Source of the DNA: Geobacter sp.
GTDB taxonomy: Bacteria > Desulfobacterota > Desulfuromonadia > Geobacterales > Geobacteraceae
NCBI GenBank assembly: GCA_003574885.1
Contig: PJFC01000004.1
Coordinates: forward strand, 62,001 to 126,000
Direction: 5' to 3'
DNA: 64,000 bases
In this document: positions 19,686 to 29,871 of the stretch, piece after piece
Layout of the letters: each line of letters begins with the position of its first letter
Numbering within the stretch: the stretch's first letter is position 1
The notes under the pieces: generated by a model
What the model saw: only the letters and a program-made list of their open reading frames with translations
Database searches by the model: none
What the model was told of the DNA's origin: nothing
Made by a program: the position numbers and the translations under genes

Positions 19686-20522
19686 ATTAAACGTTTACTC
19701 ACAGCGGCAGTGGCACTCCCTCTCCTCATTCTCCTGATTCTCAAGGGGGGCCCTTTTCTCTTCACCTGTTTCGTAATGCTTCTCACGTTCATCGGGCTGT
19801 CCGAGTTCTACGATATGACGCTCCCGGGACGGAAGCCCGAAGGGATGCTGGCCTCCCTGCTCGGTGCTCTCCTCCCCCTGGCCATGGTTGGTACGGATCC
19901 CCTCCGATTCCCCGGTACCCTGACCCTGACCGGTATGGACCCCCACCGCTTCCCCGCTTTTCTGACCCTGCTGGTGCTGCTCTTTGCGCTCCATTTTCTG
20001 TTTCGCTTCCAGGATATCCGCCTGGCAGCAGGAGAAACGGCCCTGGTCTGCTTCGGCTTCCTTTATGTGCCGCTCCTGCTCGGCCATCTCATTTTGCTTC
20101 GTCTGGCTACCCACGGCGTCCAGTGGATTTTTCTCCTGCTCGTCATCGTCATGTCCGGCGACAGTGCGGCCTATTATGTGGGGAGCAGTCTGGGGAAACG
20201 GAAACTCTACCCGGCGGTGAGTCCGAAAAAAAGCGTCGAAGGGGCGCTGGGGGGGGTGGCAGGGAGTCTCGTCGGGGCATTCGTTTTCCGTTATCTCTGG
20301 TTTCCCGAACTGGCGGTGGCGGACTGTCTTGTCGTGACGCTGCTTGCGGCTCCCCTCGGGCAGCTGGGCGACCTGTTCGAATCTCTGCTGAAGCGTAGTT
20401 GCGGAGTCAAGGATTCGGGAGTCATCATTCCCGGCCATGGGGGAATTCTGGACCGGCTCGACAGCATTCTTTTCGCCGTTCCGCTGATCTATTACTACCT
20501 GCACTACGTTATCCAACGGTGA
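19686..20522 (+). CDS. cdsA: Phosphatidate cytidylyltransferase, apparent AUU start
   Basis: The 278-residue membrane enzyme makes CDP-diacylglycerol. The C-terminal signature SPKKSVEGALGGVAGSL and SLLKRSCGVKDSG..IPGHGGILDRLDS is intact. The expected N-terminus (M)-KRLLTAAVALPLL is encoded directly after ATT at 19686, with AAAAGGAG ending six bases upstream. The only later start, GTG 19710, has no ribosome-binding site and would lose the basic KR start. An AUU start, or a single-base error or mutation from ATG, is therefore inferred. It sits in the uppS-cdsA-dxr-rseP run and feeds the psd/pssA genes downstream. Confidence 0.9.
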   Translation: MKRLLTAAVALPLLILLILKGGPFLFTCFVMLLTFIGLSEFYDMTLPGRKPEGMLASLLGALLPLAMVGTDPLRFPGTLTLTGMDPHRFPAFLTLLVLLFALHFLFRFQDIRLAAGETALVCFGFLYVPLLLGHLILLRLATHGVQWIFLLLVIVMSGDSAAYYVGSSLGKRKLYPAVSPKKSVEGALGGVAGSLVGAFVFRYLWFPELAVADCLVVTLLAAPLGQLGDLFESLLKRSCGVKDSGVIIPGHGGILDRLDSILFAVPLIYYYLHYVIQR

Positions 20523-20551
20523 TGATTCATCCCGTCGGCTGAGGGGATTTC

Positions 20552-21709
20552 ATGAAGAAACTAAGCATACTCGGTTCAACCGGTTCCATCGGTGTGAGCA
20601 CTCTGGAGATTGTCGCCGCCCATCGTGACCGCTTTCAGGTTGTGGCACTTACGGCAGGGAACAATCTGGAGCTGCTGAAGCAGCAGATCGAGGCGTTCTC
20701 CCCCCGGTTGGTCTCGGTTATGACGGAAGAGTCGGCGCAACTGCTCCGGCAGATGCTCCCCGACCCGAAACCGGAAATTCTTTCCGGCGTGCCGGGGCTC
20801 ATTGCCGCCGCTACCGCAGATGACACAGAGATGGTGGTGGCGGCGATCGTCGGTGCCGCTGGGCTGGTGCCGACCGCAGCCGCCATCAAGGCGGGTAAGG
20901 ACGTCGCCCTGGCCAACAAGGAGACCCTTGTTACCGCCGGACACCTGATCATGGGGATGGTGGCTGAGAAGGGGGTAAAGCTCTATCCGGTGGACAGCGA
21001 ACACAGCGCCGTCTTCCAGTCCATGGAGGGGCACCGGTGCGAAGATATCGAAAAGATCATCCTGACCGCTTCCGGAGGACCTTTTCTCTCCTGGCCTGCT
21101 GAGCGGCTTGCCGATGTTACGATCGCCGATGCCCTGAATCATCCCAACTGGAGCATGGGGAAAAAGATCACCATCGATTCTGCCACCATGATGAACAAGG
21201 GGTTGGAGGTGATCGAGGCCCGCTGGCTCTTCGACATTCCGGCGACCAGGATCGATGTGAACATCCATCCCCAGAGCATCATCCACTCTATGGTTGAGTA
21301 TATCGACGGCTGTGTCATCGCCCAGCTCGGGACTCCGGACATGAAGGCCCCCATTGCCTATGCCCTCTCTTACCCCGAGCGTGTCACCACCGGCGTGAAG
21401 CCCCTCGATCTCACCCTTGTTTCCGGGCTTACCTTTTTCAGACCGGATCTGACGAAGTTTCGCTGTCTCAAGCTCGCCTACGATTCCCTCGCCGAAGGGG
21501 AGAGCATGCCTGCGGTTCTGAATGCTGCCAATGAGGTGGCTGTTGAGGCCTTTCTCGCGGGGCGCATCAGGTTTGTCGAGATACCTGAGGCCATTGAGCG
21601 GACCATGTCATTTCACCAAACACATTCCCTTGGCACCATCGAGGAGGTCCTCTTCGTCGATCGCTGGGCGCGAGAGAAGACGCGGGAATTGCTGAAAATC
21701 GCTGATTAA
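20552..21709 (+). CDS. dxr: 1-deoxy-D-xylulose 5-phosphate reductoisomerase
   Basis: The 385-residue MEP-pathway enzyme makes MEP with NADPH. NADPH loop GSTGSIG (8-14), metal and substrate segments [16 protein letters not shown], and [14 protein letters not shown] are all present. ATG 20552 has GAGGGGA upstream. Isoprenoids from this pathway serve UppS next door and the hopanoid genes farther right. Confidence 0.97.
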   Translation: MKKLSILGSTGSIGVSTLEIVAAHRDRFQVVALTAGNNLELLKQQIEAFSPRLVSVMTEESAQLLRQMLPDPKPEILSGVPGLIAAATADDTEMVVAAIVGAAGLVPTAAAIKAGKDVALANKETLVTAGHLIMGMVAEKGVKLYPVDSEHSAVFQSMEGHRCEDIEKIILTASGGPFLSWPAERLADVTIADALNHPNWSMGKKITIDSATMMNKGLEVIEARWLFDIPATRIDVNIHPQSIIHSMVEYIDGCVIAQLGTPDMKAPIAYALSYPERVTTGVKPLDLTLVSGLTFFRPDLTKFRCLKLAYDSLAEGESMPAVLNAANEVAVEAFLAGRIRFVEIPEAIERTMSFHQTHSLGTIEEVLFVDRWAREKTRELLKIAD

Positions 21710-21772
21710 GGATCAGGGGCCGGGGAGAGGGGATTGTTCGTCTCCTCCGTGCCCCGGTATTGAGGTAATTTC

Positions 21773-22840
21773 ATGACGAGTATCATCTCTGCAATCATTG
21801 TTCTCGGTGTACTCATATTTGTCCACGAACTGGGCCACTTCCTCTTTGCCAAGCTGTTCGACGTCGGCGTGGATAAGTTTTCCCTCGGTTTCGGCACCAA
21901 GATCGTTGGCTTCCGGAAAGGGGAGACCGAGTATCTGATCTCCGCCTTTCCCCTTGGCGGCTATGTGAAGATGATTGGTGAGAACGATGATGGGGAACTC
22001 TCCGAGGCAGACCAGGCCCGCTCATTTGCTGCCAAACCTCCCCTTCAGCGCATTGCCATCGTTGCCGCGGGACCGATCTTCAACCTTTTGTTCGCCTACC
22101 TGCTGTTCATCGTGATCTACATGGTAGGCGTGCCGGCGGCGACGACCAAAATCGGCGAGGTCATGAAGGACAAACCGGCTGCCCGGGCAGGTCTCATGGC
22201 CAATGACGTGGTGACTGCCATCGACGGCAAACCGGTACAGCGCTGGGATGACCTGGCGAAGACCATAGCAGAAGGGAAGGGGCAGCCGCTGGAACTTCAG
22301 GTCCGGCGCGGAAACACCGTCCTGACCATCAGGGTGACTCCGGAATCAAGGAGCGGCAAGAATCTCTTCGGTGAAACGGTGACGTCGCCGGTTATCGGTG
22401 TGGTGGCAGCAGGCGAGATCGTGACTGACCGGTTCGGACCTCTGGATGCCTTTGTCAAGGGGAGCGCCCAGAGCTGGAACGTTATCAAGCTGACGATTCT
22501 CTCGCTGGTCAAGCTTGTGGAGCGTGCCATTCCCCTCGATACAATCGGCGGGCCGATCATGATTGCCAAAATGGCCGGGCAACAGGCGGCTGCAGGCGGT
22601 GTCAGCTTTCTCGCCTTCATGGCCCTTCTCTCCGTCAACCTCGGCGTGCTTAATCTTCTGCCGGTGCCGATCCTCGATGGAGGGCACCTTTTCTTCTATT
22701 TCTGGGAGTTGATTTTCCGCCGCCCGGTCAGCATGAAGACGCGGGAAATAGCCCAGCAGATCGGTCTGGTTCTGCTCATCGGTCTCATGGTGCTGGCGTT
22801 CTACAACGACATTGCCCGCTATTTTCTCGGCCAGGGATAG
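21773..22840 (+). CDS. rseP: Site-2 protease RseP, zinc intramembrane metalloprotease
   Basis: The 355-residue inner-membrane protease cuts anti-sigma factors. The zinc site is HELGH at 18-22, a PDZ domain lies in the middle (GEVMKDKPAARAGLMANDVVTAIDGKPV), and the third metal ligand is in LLPVPILDGGH. It has a single PDZ domain, so it is shorter than the two-PDZ E. coli form (about 450). Its TAG stop overlaps the first base of the inverted repeat of the element at 22840. Confidence 0.94.
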   Translation: MTSIISAIIVLGVLIFVHELGHFLFAKLFDVGVDKFSLGFGTKIVGFRKGETEYLISAFPLGGYVKMIGENDDGELSEADQARSFAAKPPLQRIAIVAAGPIFNLLFAYLLFIVIYMVGVPAATTKIGEVMKDKPAARAGLMANDVVTAIDGKPVQRWDDLAKTIAEGKGQPLELQVRRGNTVLTIRVTPESRSGKNLFGETVTSPVIGVVAAGEIVTDRFGPLDAFVKGSAQSWNVIKLTILSLVKLVERAIPLDTIGGPIMIAKMAGQQAAAGGVSFLAFMALLSVNLGVLNLLPVPILDGGHLFFYFWELIFRRPVSMKTREIAQQIGLVLLIGLMVLAFYNDIARYFLGQG

Positions 22841-22963
22841 ACGAATTCGGCAAAAGTCCATCTGCTGCGTTACGCTCCCCCTTCGTCGCTACGGCGTAGC
22901 CCTGCTACGCCTCACTTCTCATGACTCGCAAGCCTTGCATCTGGAGCTTTTTCCGAATTCGTC
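22840..22963. repeat. Intergenic element with perfect 11-bp terminal inverted repeats
   Basis: GACGAATTCGG (22840-22850) and CCGAATTCGTC (22953-22963) are perfect terminal inverted repeats. The centre carries GCTACGGCGTAGC and CTGCTACGCCTC. The central TACGCCTC resembles the centre of the family A elements, so it may be a distant member. It has no coding capacity and looks MITE-like. Confidence 0.65.
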
Positions 22964-22999
22964 GGCAGGCATTGTCTTTAGTGCTTTGCAGGAAACCGT

Positions 23000-23692
23000 A
23001 TGAAACTTCTTACCATCGATACCTCAACAAACACCTGCAGCGTTGCTCTCTCCTGTGACGGGCGGCTGGTGGGGGAGTACCTGCTGGAAATGCAGCGGAC
23101 CCTTTCGGAGCGGCTGTTGGCAGGGGTAGAACTGCTCCTTGAGGGTGCGGGAATGGACGTGAAGGAACTGGATGGTTTCGGTGTCGCTCTCGGTCCCGGG
23201 TCCTTCACTGGTTTGCGTATCGGGATCGCCACGGTGAAGGGGCTGGCTCTGTCTACGGGAAAACCGGTTGCCGGTTTCTCTTCACTGGCCATGCTGGCAC
23301 AGAACCTTCCCTGGGCCGAATTCCCTGTCTGCCCCATGTTTGACGCCCGGAAGAAGGAGATCTACACCGCTCTCTACCGTTGTTGTGAGGTTCCGAAACC
23401 GGTTATCCCCGACTGCGTGCTCTCCCCTGAACTCTTCCTGGACAGGCTTGACGGTCCCGTCATTTTCGTCGGTGATGGTGCCATCCGGTATCGGGAGATA
23501 ATCGAGTCCCGTCTCGGGGACCGGGCCTTATTTGCCCCGGCCAGTGCCACCCAGCCCCGCGCCTCTGCCGGCGCTGTTCTGGCGGAAGCTGGGTTCGCCC
23601 GTGGTCGAGCCGTCTTGCCGGGTGCTCTCGCCCCACTCTATATCCGCCCTTCAGAGGCGGAACTGGCCCGCCTACAGCGGGAAACCCCCTGA
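23000..23692 (+). CDS. tsaB: tRNA threonylcarbamoyladenosine biosynthesis protein TsaB
   Basis: The 230-residue ASKHA-fold partner of TsaD is used for t6A modification of tRNA. It starts MKLLTIDTSTNTCSVAL and has ALGPGSFTGLRIGIATVKGLA and the MFDARKKEIYTALY segment typical of TsaB. ATG 23000 has a weak AGGAAA just upstream. It is followed by a promoter for ilvD. Confidence 0.92.
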   Translation: MKLLTIDTSTNTCSVALSCDGRLVGEYLLEMQRTLSERLLAGVELLLEGAGMDVKELDGFGVALGPGSFTGLRIGIATVKGLALSTGKPVAGFSSLAMLAQNLPWAEFPVCPMFDARKKEIYTALYRCCEVPKPVIPDCVLSPELFLDRLDGPVIFVGDGAIRYREIIESRLGDRALFAPASATQPRASAGAVLAEAGFARGRAVLPGALAPLYIRPSEAELARLQRETP

Positions 23693-23708
23693 CATTATTC
23701 TATTCATA

Positions 23709-23737
23709 TTGACAGCTGTTGGTGAATGTATTATTGT
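23709..23737 (+). promoter_or_regulatory. Sigma-70 promoter for the ilvDBNC operon
   Basis: TTGACA (23709-23714), 17-bp spacer, TATTGT (23732-23737). Transcription would start about 105 bp before ilvD. The leader does not show an obvious leader peptide with Ile/Val/Leu codon runs or a T-box motif. Confidence 0.55.
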
Positions 23738-23851
23738 TCAAATTTCACTCTTGGTAACGACTAACTCCTGTTAATTTCAGCGAAATTTTGATTTCTCCAA
23801 GCTTTGGTTTGATGCCATCGAAATTTGCAGTTCGTAGAGAGGCACGTAAAC

Positions 23852-25513
23852 ATGCGCAGCGATATGATCAAAAAAGGACTTGAGCGGACCCCCCACCGGG
23901 CGCTTCTCAAAGGGACCGGCATTCCCCAGAGTGCCTTTGATAAGCCGTTCATTGGCGTGGCCACCAGTTTTACCGACCTGATCCCTGGTCATGTCGGAAT
24001 GCGGGACCTGGAGCGGTTCATCGAGAAGGGAGTCCATTCCGGCGGCGGCTACTCCCTGTTTTTCGGCATTCCCGGTGTTTGTGACGGTATCGCCATGGGG
24101 CACAAGGGGATGCACTACTCCCTTCCTACCCGTGAACTGATCGCCGACATGGTGGAGTCGGTTGCCGAGGCGCACAGGCTCGACGGTCTGGTGCTCCTCA
24201 CCAACTGCGACAAGATCACTCCCGGCATGCTCATGGCTGCTGCGCGGCTCGACATCCCCTGCATCGTGGTGACTGCCGGACCGATGATGAGCGGCCGCGG
24301 TGAGGCGGGGCGCAAATATTCCTTCGTTACCGATACCTTCGAGGCGATGGCCCGCTACAAGGCGGGGGTCATCGACGCCAAGGAGCTGGCGGTCTGTGAG
24401 GACAACGCCTGTCCCGGCATGGGATCGTGCCAGGGGCTCTTTACCGCCAACACCATGGCGATCCTTACCGAGACCCTCGGCATGAGCCTCCCCCGCTGCG
24501 GAACCGCCCTTGCCGTGTCGGCACTGAAGCGGCGGATTGCCTTCGCCTCAGGGGAAAAGATCGTCGAACTGGTGAACAACAACGTTACTCCCCGTCAGAT
24601 CATGACCCGTGCCGCTTTCGAGAACGCCATCCGGGTCGATCTTGCCCTCGGCGGCTCGTCCAATACGGTCCTCCATCTGTTGGCGATCGCCCGGGATGCA
24701 GGTGTTGATCTGCCGCTTGAGACCTTCGATATTCTGGCCAAGGAGACCCCCCAACTCTCCTCCATGAACCCGGCAGGCGAGTTCTTTATGGAAGACCTTG
24801 ACGCAGCGGGTGGCGTGGCAGGTGTTCTCAAGCAACTGGGAGACAAGATCAAGGATAACCCAACCGTCATGGGTCTCAGCACCCTCCAGCTAGCCGCCAG
24901 TGTGACGAACATCGATGAGCAGGTGATTCACCCTCTCTCTGATCCGGTCAAGAAGGAAGGAGGGATTGCCGTGCTGTTCGGCAACCTCGCTCCCAAAGGT
25001 GCCGTGGTGAAGCAGTCAGGGGTTTCCGCCGCCATGATGAACTTCGAGGGGACGGCCCGCTGTTTTGATGCCGAGGAGCAGGCCATGGCCGCCATCATGG
25101 AGGGACGGATCGTCTCCGGCGATGTGGTGGTAATCCGCTATGAAGGGCCCAAGGGGGGGCCGGGGATGCGGGAGATGCTGGCTCCTACCGCGGCTATCAT
25201 GGGGATGGGTCTGGGGGATTCAGTGGCACTGATTACTGATGGTCGTTTTTCCGGCGGTACCCGCGGACCCTGTATCGGCCATATCTCGCCGGAAGCTGCC
25301 GAAGGTGGTCCTATCGCCCTTGTGGAAGATGGCGACCGGATCCTCCTCGACATTCCGAACCGGAAGCTTGAGCTTTTAGTGGACGAAGCGACCCTGGCAT
25401 CCCGCAGGGCCGGATGGTCTGCCCCTGAGCCGAAGATAAAGACCGGCTGGCTGGCGCGTTATGCAAAAGCTGTGACGTCGGCCCATACGGGAGCGGTTAC
25501 TACGGCGGATTAA
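23852..25513 (+). CDS. ilvD: Dihydroxy-acid dehydratase
   Basis: The 553-residue Fe-S enzyme makes the 2-keto acids of valine and isoleucine. Cluster cysteines lie in [16 protein letters not shown] and the [18 protein letters not shown] region, and the C-terminal [21 protein letters not shown] is complete. ATG 23852 fits the family start [19 protein letters not shown]. First gene of an ilvD-B-N-C run behind its own promoter. Confidence 0.97.
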   Translation: MRSDMIKKGLERTPHRALLKGTGIPQSAFDKPFIGVATSFTDLIPGHVGMRDLERFIEKGVHSGGGYSLFFGIPGVCDGIAMGHKGMHYSLPTRELIADMVESVAEAHRLDGLVLLTNCDKITPGMLMAAARLDIPCIVVTAGPMMSGRGEAGRKYSFVTDTFEAMARYKAGVIDAKELAVCEDNACPGMGSCQGLFTANTMAILTETLGMSLPRCGTALAVSALKRRIAFASGEKIVELVNNNVTPRQIMTRAAFENAIRVDLALGGSSNTVLHLLAIARDAGVDLPLETFDILAKETPQLSSMNPAGEFFMEDLDAAGGVAGVLKQLGDKIKDNPTVMGLSTLQLAASVTNIDEQVIHPLSDPVKKEGGIAVLFGNLAPKGAVVKQSGVSAAMMNFEGTARCFDAEEQAMAAIMEGRIVSGDVVVIRYEGPKGGPGMREMLAPTAAIMGMGLGDSVALITDGRFSGGTRGPCIGHISPEAAEGGPIALVEDGDRILLDIPNRKLELLVDEATLASRRAGWSAPEPKIKTGWLARYAKAVTSAHTGAVTTAD

Positions 25514-25520
25514 TTTTATT

Positions 25521-25577
25521 GTAGGGGTGATCCTTGTGATCGCCCGGTGAGAGGGCACACAAAGGGTTTGCCCCTAC
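25521..25577. repeat. Inverted-repeat element family B copy 1
   Basis: GTAGGGG (25521-25527) and CCCCTAC (25571-25577) bound a 57-bp element with inner half-palindromes GATCCTTGTGATC and GGGCACACAAAGGG. It lies between ilvD and ilvB, and similar elements occur at 27322 and 36491. Confidence 0.65.
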
Positions 25578-25611
25578 GTGATGGATTTCCCCTGTTGGGA
25601 GGGCTTTTTTT

Positions 25612-27312
25612 ATGAAACTGAACGGTGCACGCATATTGCTGGAGTGTCTCAAGCTGGAAGGGGTTGATACAGTGTTCGGCTACCCTGGGGGGACGGTCAT
25701 CAATCTCTATGATGAGCTGTTTTCCTTCAAGGATATCCGCCACATCCTTCCCCGACACGAACAGGCAGGGGTTCATGCGGCTGATGGCTACGCCCGGGCG
25801 ACCGGCAAGGTGGGGGTCGCCATTGCCACCTCCGGTCCCGGCGCAACCAATACCATCACCGGTATTGCCACCGCCTACATGGATTCTATCCCGCTGGTGA
25901 TCATAACAGGCCAGGTTCCGACCGGCCTGATCGGCAATGACGCCTTTCAGGAAGTGGATATCATCGGTATCACCCGCCCCTGCACCAAGCACAGTTTCCT
26001 GGTCAAGGACGTGAATGATCTGGCGACCATCGTCAAGAAGGCTTTCTACATCGCCCGGAGTGGTCGCCCCGGTCCGGTGCTCATCGACTTTCCCAAGGAT
26101 GTCCAGATTGCCGTGACTGAGTTTGCCTATCCGGAGAGTGTGGACATCCGCGGCTACAAGCCGACAGTGGAAGGTCATCCCCGCCAGATAGAGAAAGCGG
26201 TCTCCATGATACTGGCATCAAAGAAGCCGGTGATCTACGTGGGTGGCGGAGTGGTCCTGGCCAACGGGTCGGACGACCTGACTGCGCTGGCGCGGGAGCT
26301 GGGTGCCCCGGTTACCACGACTCTCATGGGGCTCGGCTCGTTTCCCGAGAATGACCCCCTGTCCCTGGGGCTTCTCGGCATGCATGGCACCTACTGTGCC
26401 AACATGGCGGTGACCAACTGTGATCTGCTCCTTGCGGTCGGCGCGCGTTTCGATGACCGGGTGACCGGCAAGATCGCGACGTTTGCCCCCGATGCCAAGA
26501 TCATCCACGTGGACGTGGACCCGACCTCCATCAAGAAGAATGTCCGGGTCGACCTCCCCATCGTCGGCGATGTAAAGGGAGTTCTCGCCCGGATGTTGAA
26601 GGTGGCGGCGGAACAGTCAGACAAGGTTAAAGAATTTGCCGAAGATCTCAAGCCTTGGCGTGAGGAGATCGAGGCGTGGCGTATCAAGCATCCTCTCGGC
26701 TACAAACCTTCGACGTCGGTCATCAAGCCCCAGTTGGTGATCCAGAAGCTGCGGGAGCTTTCCGACCCGGATGCCATCGTGGCCACCGACGTGGGACAGC
26801 ATCAGATGTGGACCGCCCAGTTCTTCCAGTTCAACAAGCCCCGGACCCTGCTCTCATCGGGGGGCCTCGGCACTATGGGGTACGGGCTTCCCGCTGCCAT
26901 GGGTGCCCAGGCTGCATTCCCCGAAAGGCAGGTGATGGTGATCTGCGGTGACGGCGGATTCCAGATGAATATGCAGGAGATCGCCACCCTGGTGCAGAAC
27001 CGGCTGCCGGTCAAGATCGTGATTCTCAACAACAACTTCCTGGGCATGGTGCGGCAGTGGCAGGAGCTCTTTTTCGACAAACGCTATTCCCAGACCTGCA
27101 TGGAACTTCCCATCGACTTCGTTAAGCTTGCCGAGGCCTTTGGCGCCAAGGGGTTGCGGGCAACCAAGCCGGGTGATGTGGAGTCGGTGATCAAAGAAGG
27201 GTTCGCGACCCCCGGTCCGGTCCTTATGGAGTTCAAGATTGCCCGGGAGGAGAAGGTGCTCCCCATGGTCCCTGCCGGCGCTTCGCTCAACGAGATGGTA
27301 CTGAACGCCTGA
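25612..27312 (+). CDS. ilvB: Acetolactate synthase large (catalytic) subunit
   Basis: The 566-residue ThDP enzyme makes acetolactate and acetohydroxybutyrate. The catalytic Glu region is LPRHEQAGVHAADGYARATG, the ThDP-Mg motif starts ICGDGGFQMNMQEIATL and ends in NNNFLGMVRQWQE. The length is normal. ATG 25612 follows GGGAGGGC by a short AT-rich gap. Its regulatory subunit gene ilvN follows 85 bp downstream. Confidence 0.97.
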   Translation: MKLNGARILLECLKLEGVDTVFGYPGGTVINLYDELFSFKDIRHILPRHEQAGVHAADGYARATGKVGVAIATSGPGATNTITGIATAYMDSIPLVIITGQVPTGLIGNDAFQEVDIIGITRPCTKHSFLVKDVNDLATIVKKAFYIARSGRPGPVLIDFPKDVQIAVTEFAYPESVDIRGYKPTVEGHPRQIEKAVSMILASKKPVIYVGGGVVLANGSDDLTALARELGAPVTTTLMGLGSFPENDPLSLGLLGMHGTYCANMAVTNCDLLLAVGARFDDRVTGKIATFAPDAKIIHVDVDPTSIKKNVRVDLPIVGDVKGVLARMLKVAAEQSDKVKEFAEDLKPWREEIEAWRIKHPLGYKPSTSVIKPQLVIQKLRELSDPDAIVATDVGQHQMWTAQFFQFNKPRTLLSSGGLGTMGYGLPAAMGAQAAFPERQVMVICGDGGFQMNMQEIATLVQNRLPVKIVILNNNFLGMVRQWQELFFDKRYSQTCMELPIDFVKLAEAFGAKGLRATKPGDVESVIKEGFATPGPVLMEFKIAREEKVLPMVPAGASLNEMVLNA

Positions 27313-27321
27313 TGTCGTCTT

Positions 27322-27378
27322 GCAGGGGCGGCCCTCTGCGGCCCCCCTCTCAGGGCAACCACCCAGGGTTGCCCCTAC
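27322..27378. repeat. Inverted-repeat element family B copy 2
   Basis: GCAGGGG (27322-27328) and CCCCTAC (27372-27378) bound a 57-bp element, the same length as the copy at 25521, with GGGCAACCACCCAGGGTTGC as its inner palindrome. It fills the ilvB-ilvN gap. Confidence 0.65.
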
Positions 27379-27397
27379 CATTTTTCGGAGGAATCTT

Positions 27398-27889
27398 ATG
27401 CAACATACCATTACCGTCCTGGTCGAAAACGAGTTCGGGGTCCTCTCCCGGGTAGCTGGACTCTTCTCCGGGCGCGGTTTCAATATCGATTCCCTTTCAG
27501 TGGCACCTACCAACGAGGAAACCCTTTCCCGCATGACAATCGTCACGCGTGGGGACGAACAGATACTGGAGCAGATCTCCAAGCAGCTCAACAAACTGAT
27601 CGACGTGATCAAGGTTATCGACTTCACCGACGGCAGCGCAATCGAGCGGGAGATGGCCCTCATCAAGGTGTCTGCAGAGGATGACAGCAGGGCGGAAGTC
27701 CTCCGGATCGTCGATATCTTCCGGGCCAAGATCGTCGATGTGACACCCAAGTCGTACACCATTGAGGCGACCGGAGTGCCTGCCAAGATAGATGCAATTC
27801 TGGAACTGATCCGTCCCCTGGGGCTTAAGGAGCTGGTGAGGACAGGTCCGGTGGCGATAGGGCGGGGCGCCAAAGGCTGGAAAGGTTAG
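27398..27889 (+). CDS. ilvN: Acetolactate synthase small (regulatory) subunit
   Basis: The 163-residue ACT-domain subunit gives valine feedback inhibition to IlvB. The ACT start HTITVLVENEFGVLSRVAGLFSGRGFNIDSLSV is typical, followed by the C-terminal domain with EVLRIVDIFRAKIVDV. ATG 27398 has CGGAGGA upstream. Confidence 0.96.
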   Translation: MQHTITVLVENEFGVLSRVAGLFSGRGFNIDSLSVAPTNEETLSRMTIVTRGDEQILEQISKQLNKLIDVIKVIDFTDGSAIEREMALIKVSAEDDSRAEVLRIVDIFRAKIVDVTPKSYTIEATGVPAKIDAILELIRPLGLKELVRTGPVAIGRGAKGWKG

Positions 27890-27900
27890 CAATAAGGAAC

Positions 27901-28010
27901 GGCTTTTCCGCAATCTCCGCGTTGTCCAGCAGGATGCTCCTGTGCTGCGTACCTCCAGTACGCCTCCGCGGCATCCCTCGGGCGCCTTGACCTTGCGAAA
28001 AATCCACGTT
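27901..28010. repeat. Intergenic long imperfect palindrome, family A copy 2
   Basis: Starts GGCTTTTCCGCAATCTCCGCG and ends in CGCCTTGACCTTGCGAAAA plus ATCCACG. The centre GCGTACCTCCAGTACGCCTC is itself palindromic. It shares both ends with the copy at 18697, and sits between ilvN and ilvC. Confidence 0.7.
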
Positions 28011-28069
28011 CCTGAGGTGATTCGGTGGCATATGGCTGAGGCCATTTCAAAATTCAACAGGTACATTAA

Positions 28070-29101
<1,032 letters not shown>

Positions 29102-29122
29102 CGTTCAGTAGCGGATAACCGG

Positions 29123-29171
29123 AAGGCCGGGCGGGGGAATTACGTATAATTCCTTGCAGCCCGGCCTTTTT
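29123..29171 (+). terminator. Intrinsic terminator after ilvC
   Basis: AAGGCCGGGC (29123-29132) pairs with GCCCGGCCTT (29159-29168), with an inner stem GGAATTA/TAATTCC and a T run. It ends the ilv operon. Confidence 0.8.
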
Positions 29172-29214
29172 CTGGTTACTATAGCGAAGTTTTTTTCGTT
29201 CTAAAGGATGATTG

Positions 29215-29871
29215 ATGCGTAATCAAAACACCCCCCTCGCTTTTGAAGGGATCCCGTTTCTGGCGGCAGCCGGCGTGACGTCTCTGGTTCTGATCCTGCT
29301 GGTTGACCGTTTTCCCCTGCTTGCCATCCCAGCCGCGCTGGCACTGCTGGTAACCTGCTTTATCGCATTTTTCTTCCGCAACCCGCAACGGGTCACTCCG
29401 GCTGACGAGCGATCGGTCGTGGCGCCGGCGGATGGTGTGGTGATCTATTGCGGGCCGGGAAGGGAAGAACATCTGGGAGAGGAGATGCTCAAAATCAGCA
29501 TCTTCATGTCGGTCTTCAATGTCCACATCAACCGGGTGCCGGTGACGGGCCTGGTGACCGACACCTTCTATCGCCCCGGCAAATTCCTCGACGTGCGTGA
29601 CGAGCGGGCCACATTCGAGAATGAGCGTCTTGGTCTGGTGCTGGAAGCGCCTGGAGGTGCGAGGCTTGTGGTGGTGCAGGTAGCGGGTTTGATTGCGCGG
29701 CGTATCGTCTGTTATGCCCGCAAGGGAGACAGCCTGCTGCGTGGCAGGCGTTACGGTCTGATCCGTTTCGGATCCCGCCTCGATGTCTACCTGCCGCCAT
29801 CTACGGAACTGAAAGTGGCTCTGGGAGATAAAACCGTTGCCGGTGAAACGGTTCTGGGGATACTTGCGTGA
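29215..29871 (+). CDS. psd: Phosphatidylserine decarboxylase, short pyruvoyl type
   Basis: The 218-residue proenzyme makes phosphatidylethanolamine. Self-cleavage should occur at Gly186-Ser187 in RFGSRLDVYLP, where Ser becomes the pyruvoyl group. Two N-terminal membrane segments precede the catalytic part (SVFNVHINRVP). The length is that of the short family. ATG 29215 has AAAGGA six bases before it. Stop overlaps the pssA start as GTGA. Confidence 0.93.
   Translation: MRNQNTPLAFEGIPFLAAAGVTSLVLILLVDRFPLLAIPAALALLVTCFIAFFFRNPQRVTPADERSVVAPADGVVIYCGPGREEHLGEEMLKISIFMSVFNVHINRVPVTGLVTDTFYRPGKFLDVRDERATFENERLGLVLEAPGGARLVVVQVAGLIARRIVCYARKGDSLLRGRRYGLIRFGSRLDVYLPPSTELKVALGDKTVAGETVLGILA

Noticed and set aside
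23738-23851. Possible attenuator or T-box before ilvD
   Set aside because: No T-box motif, no terminator hairpin and no leader peptide rich in branched-chain codons was found in this leader.
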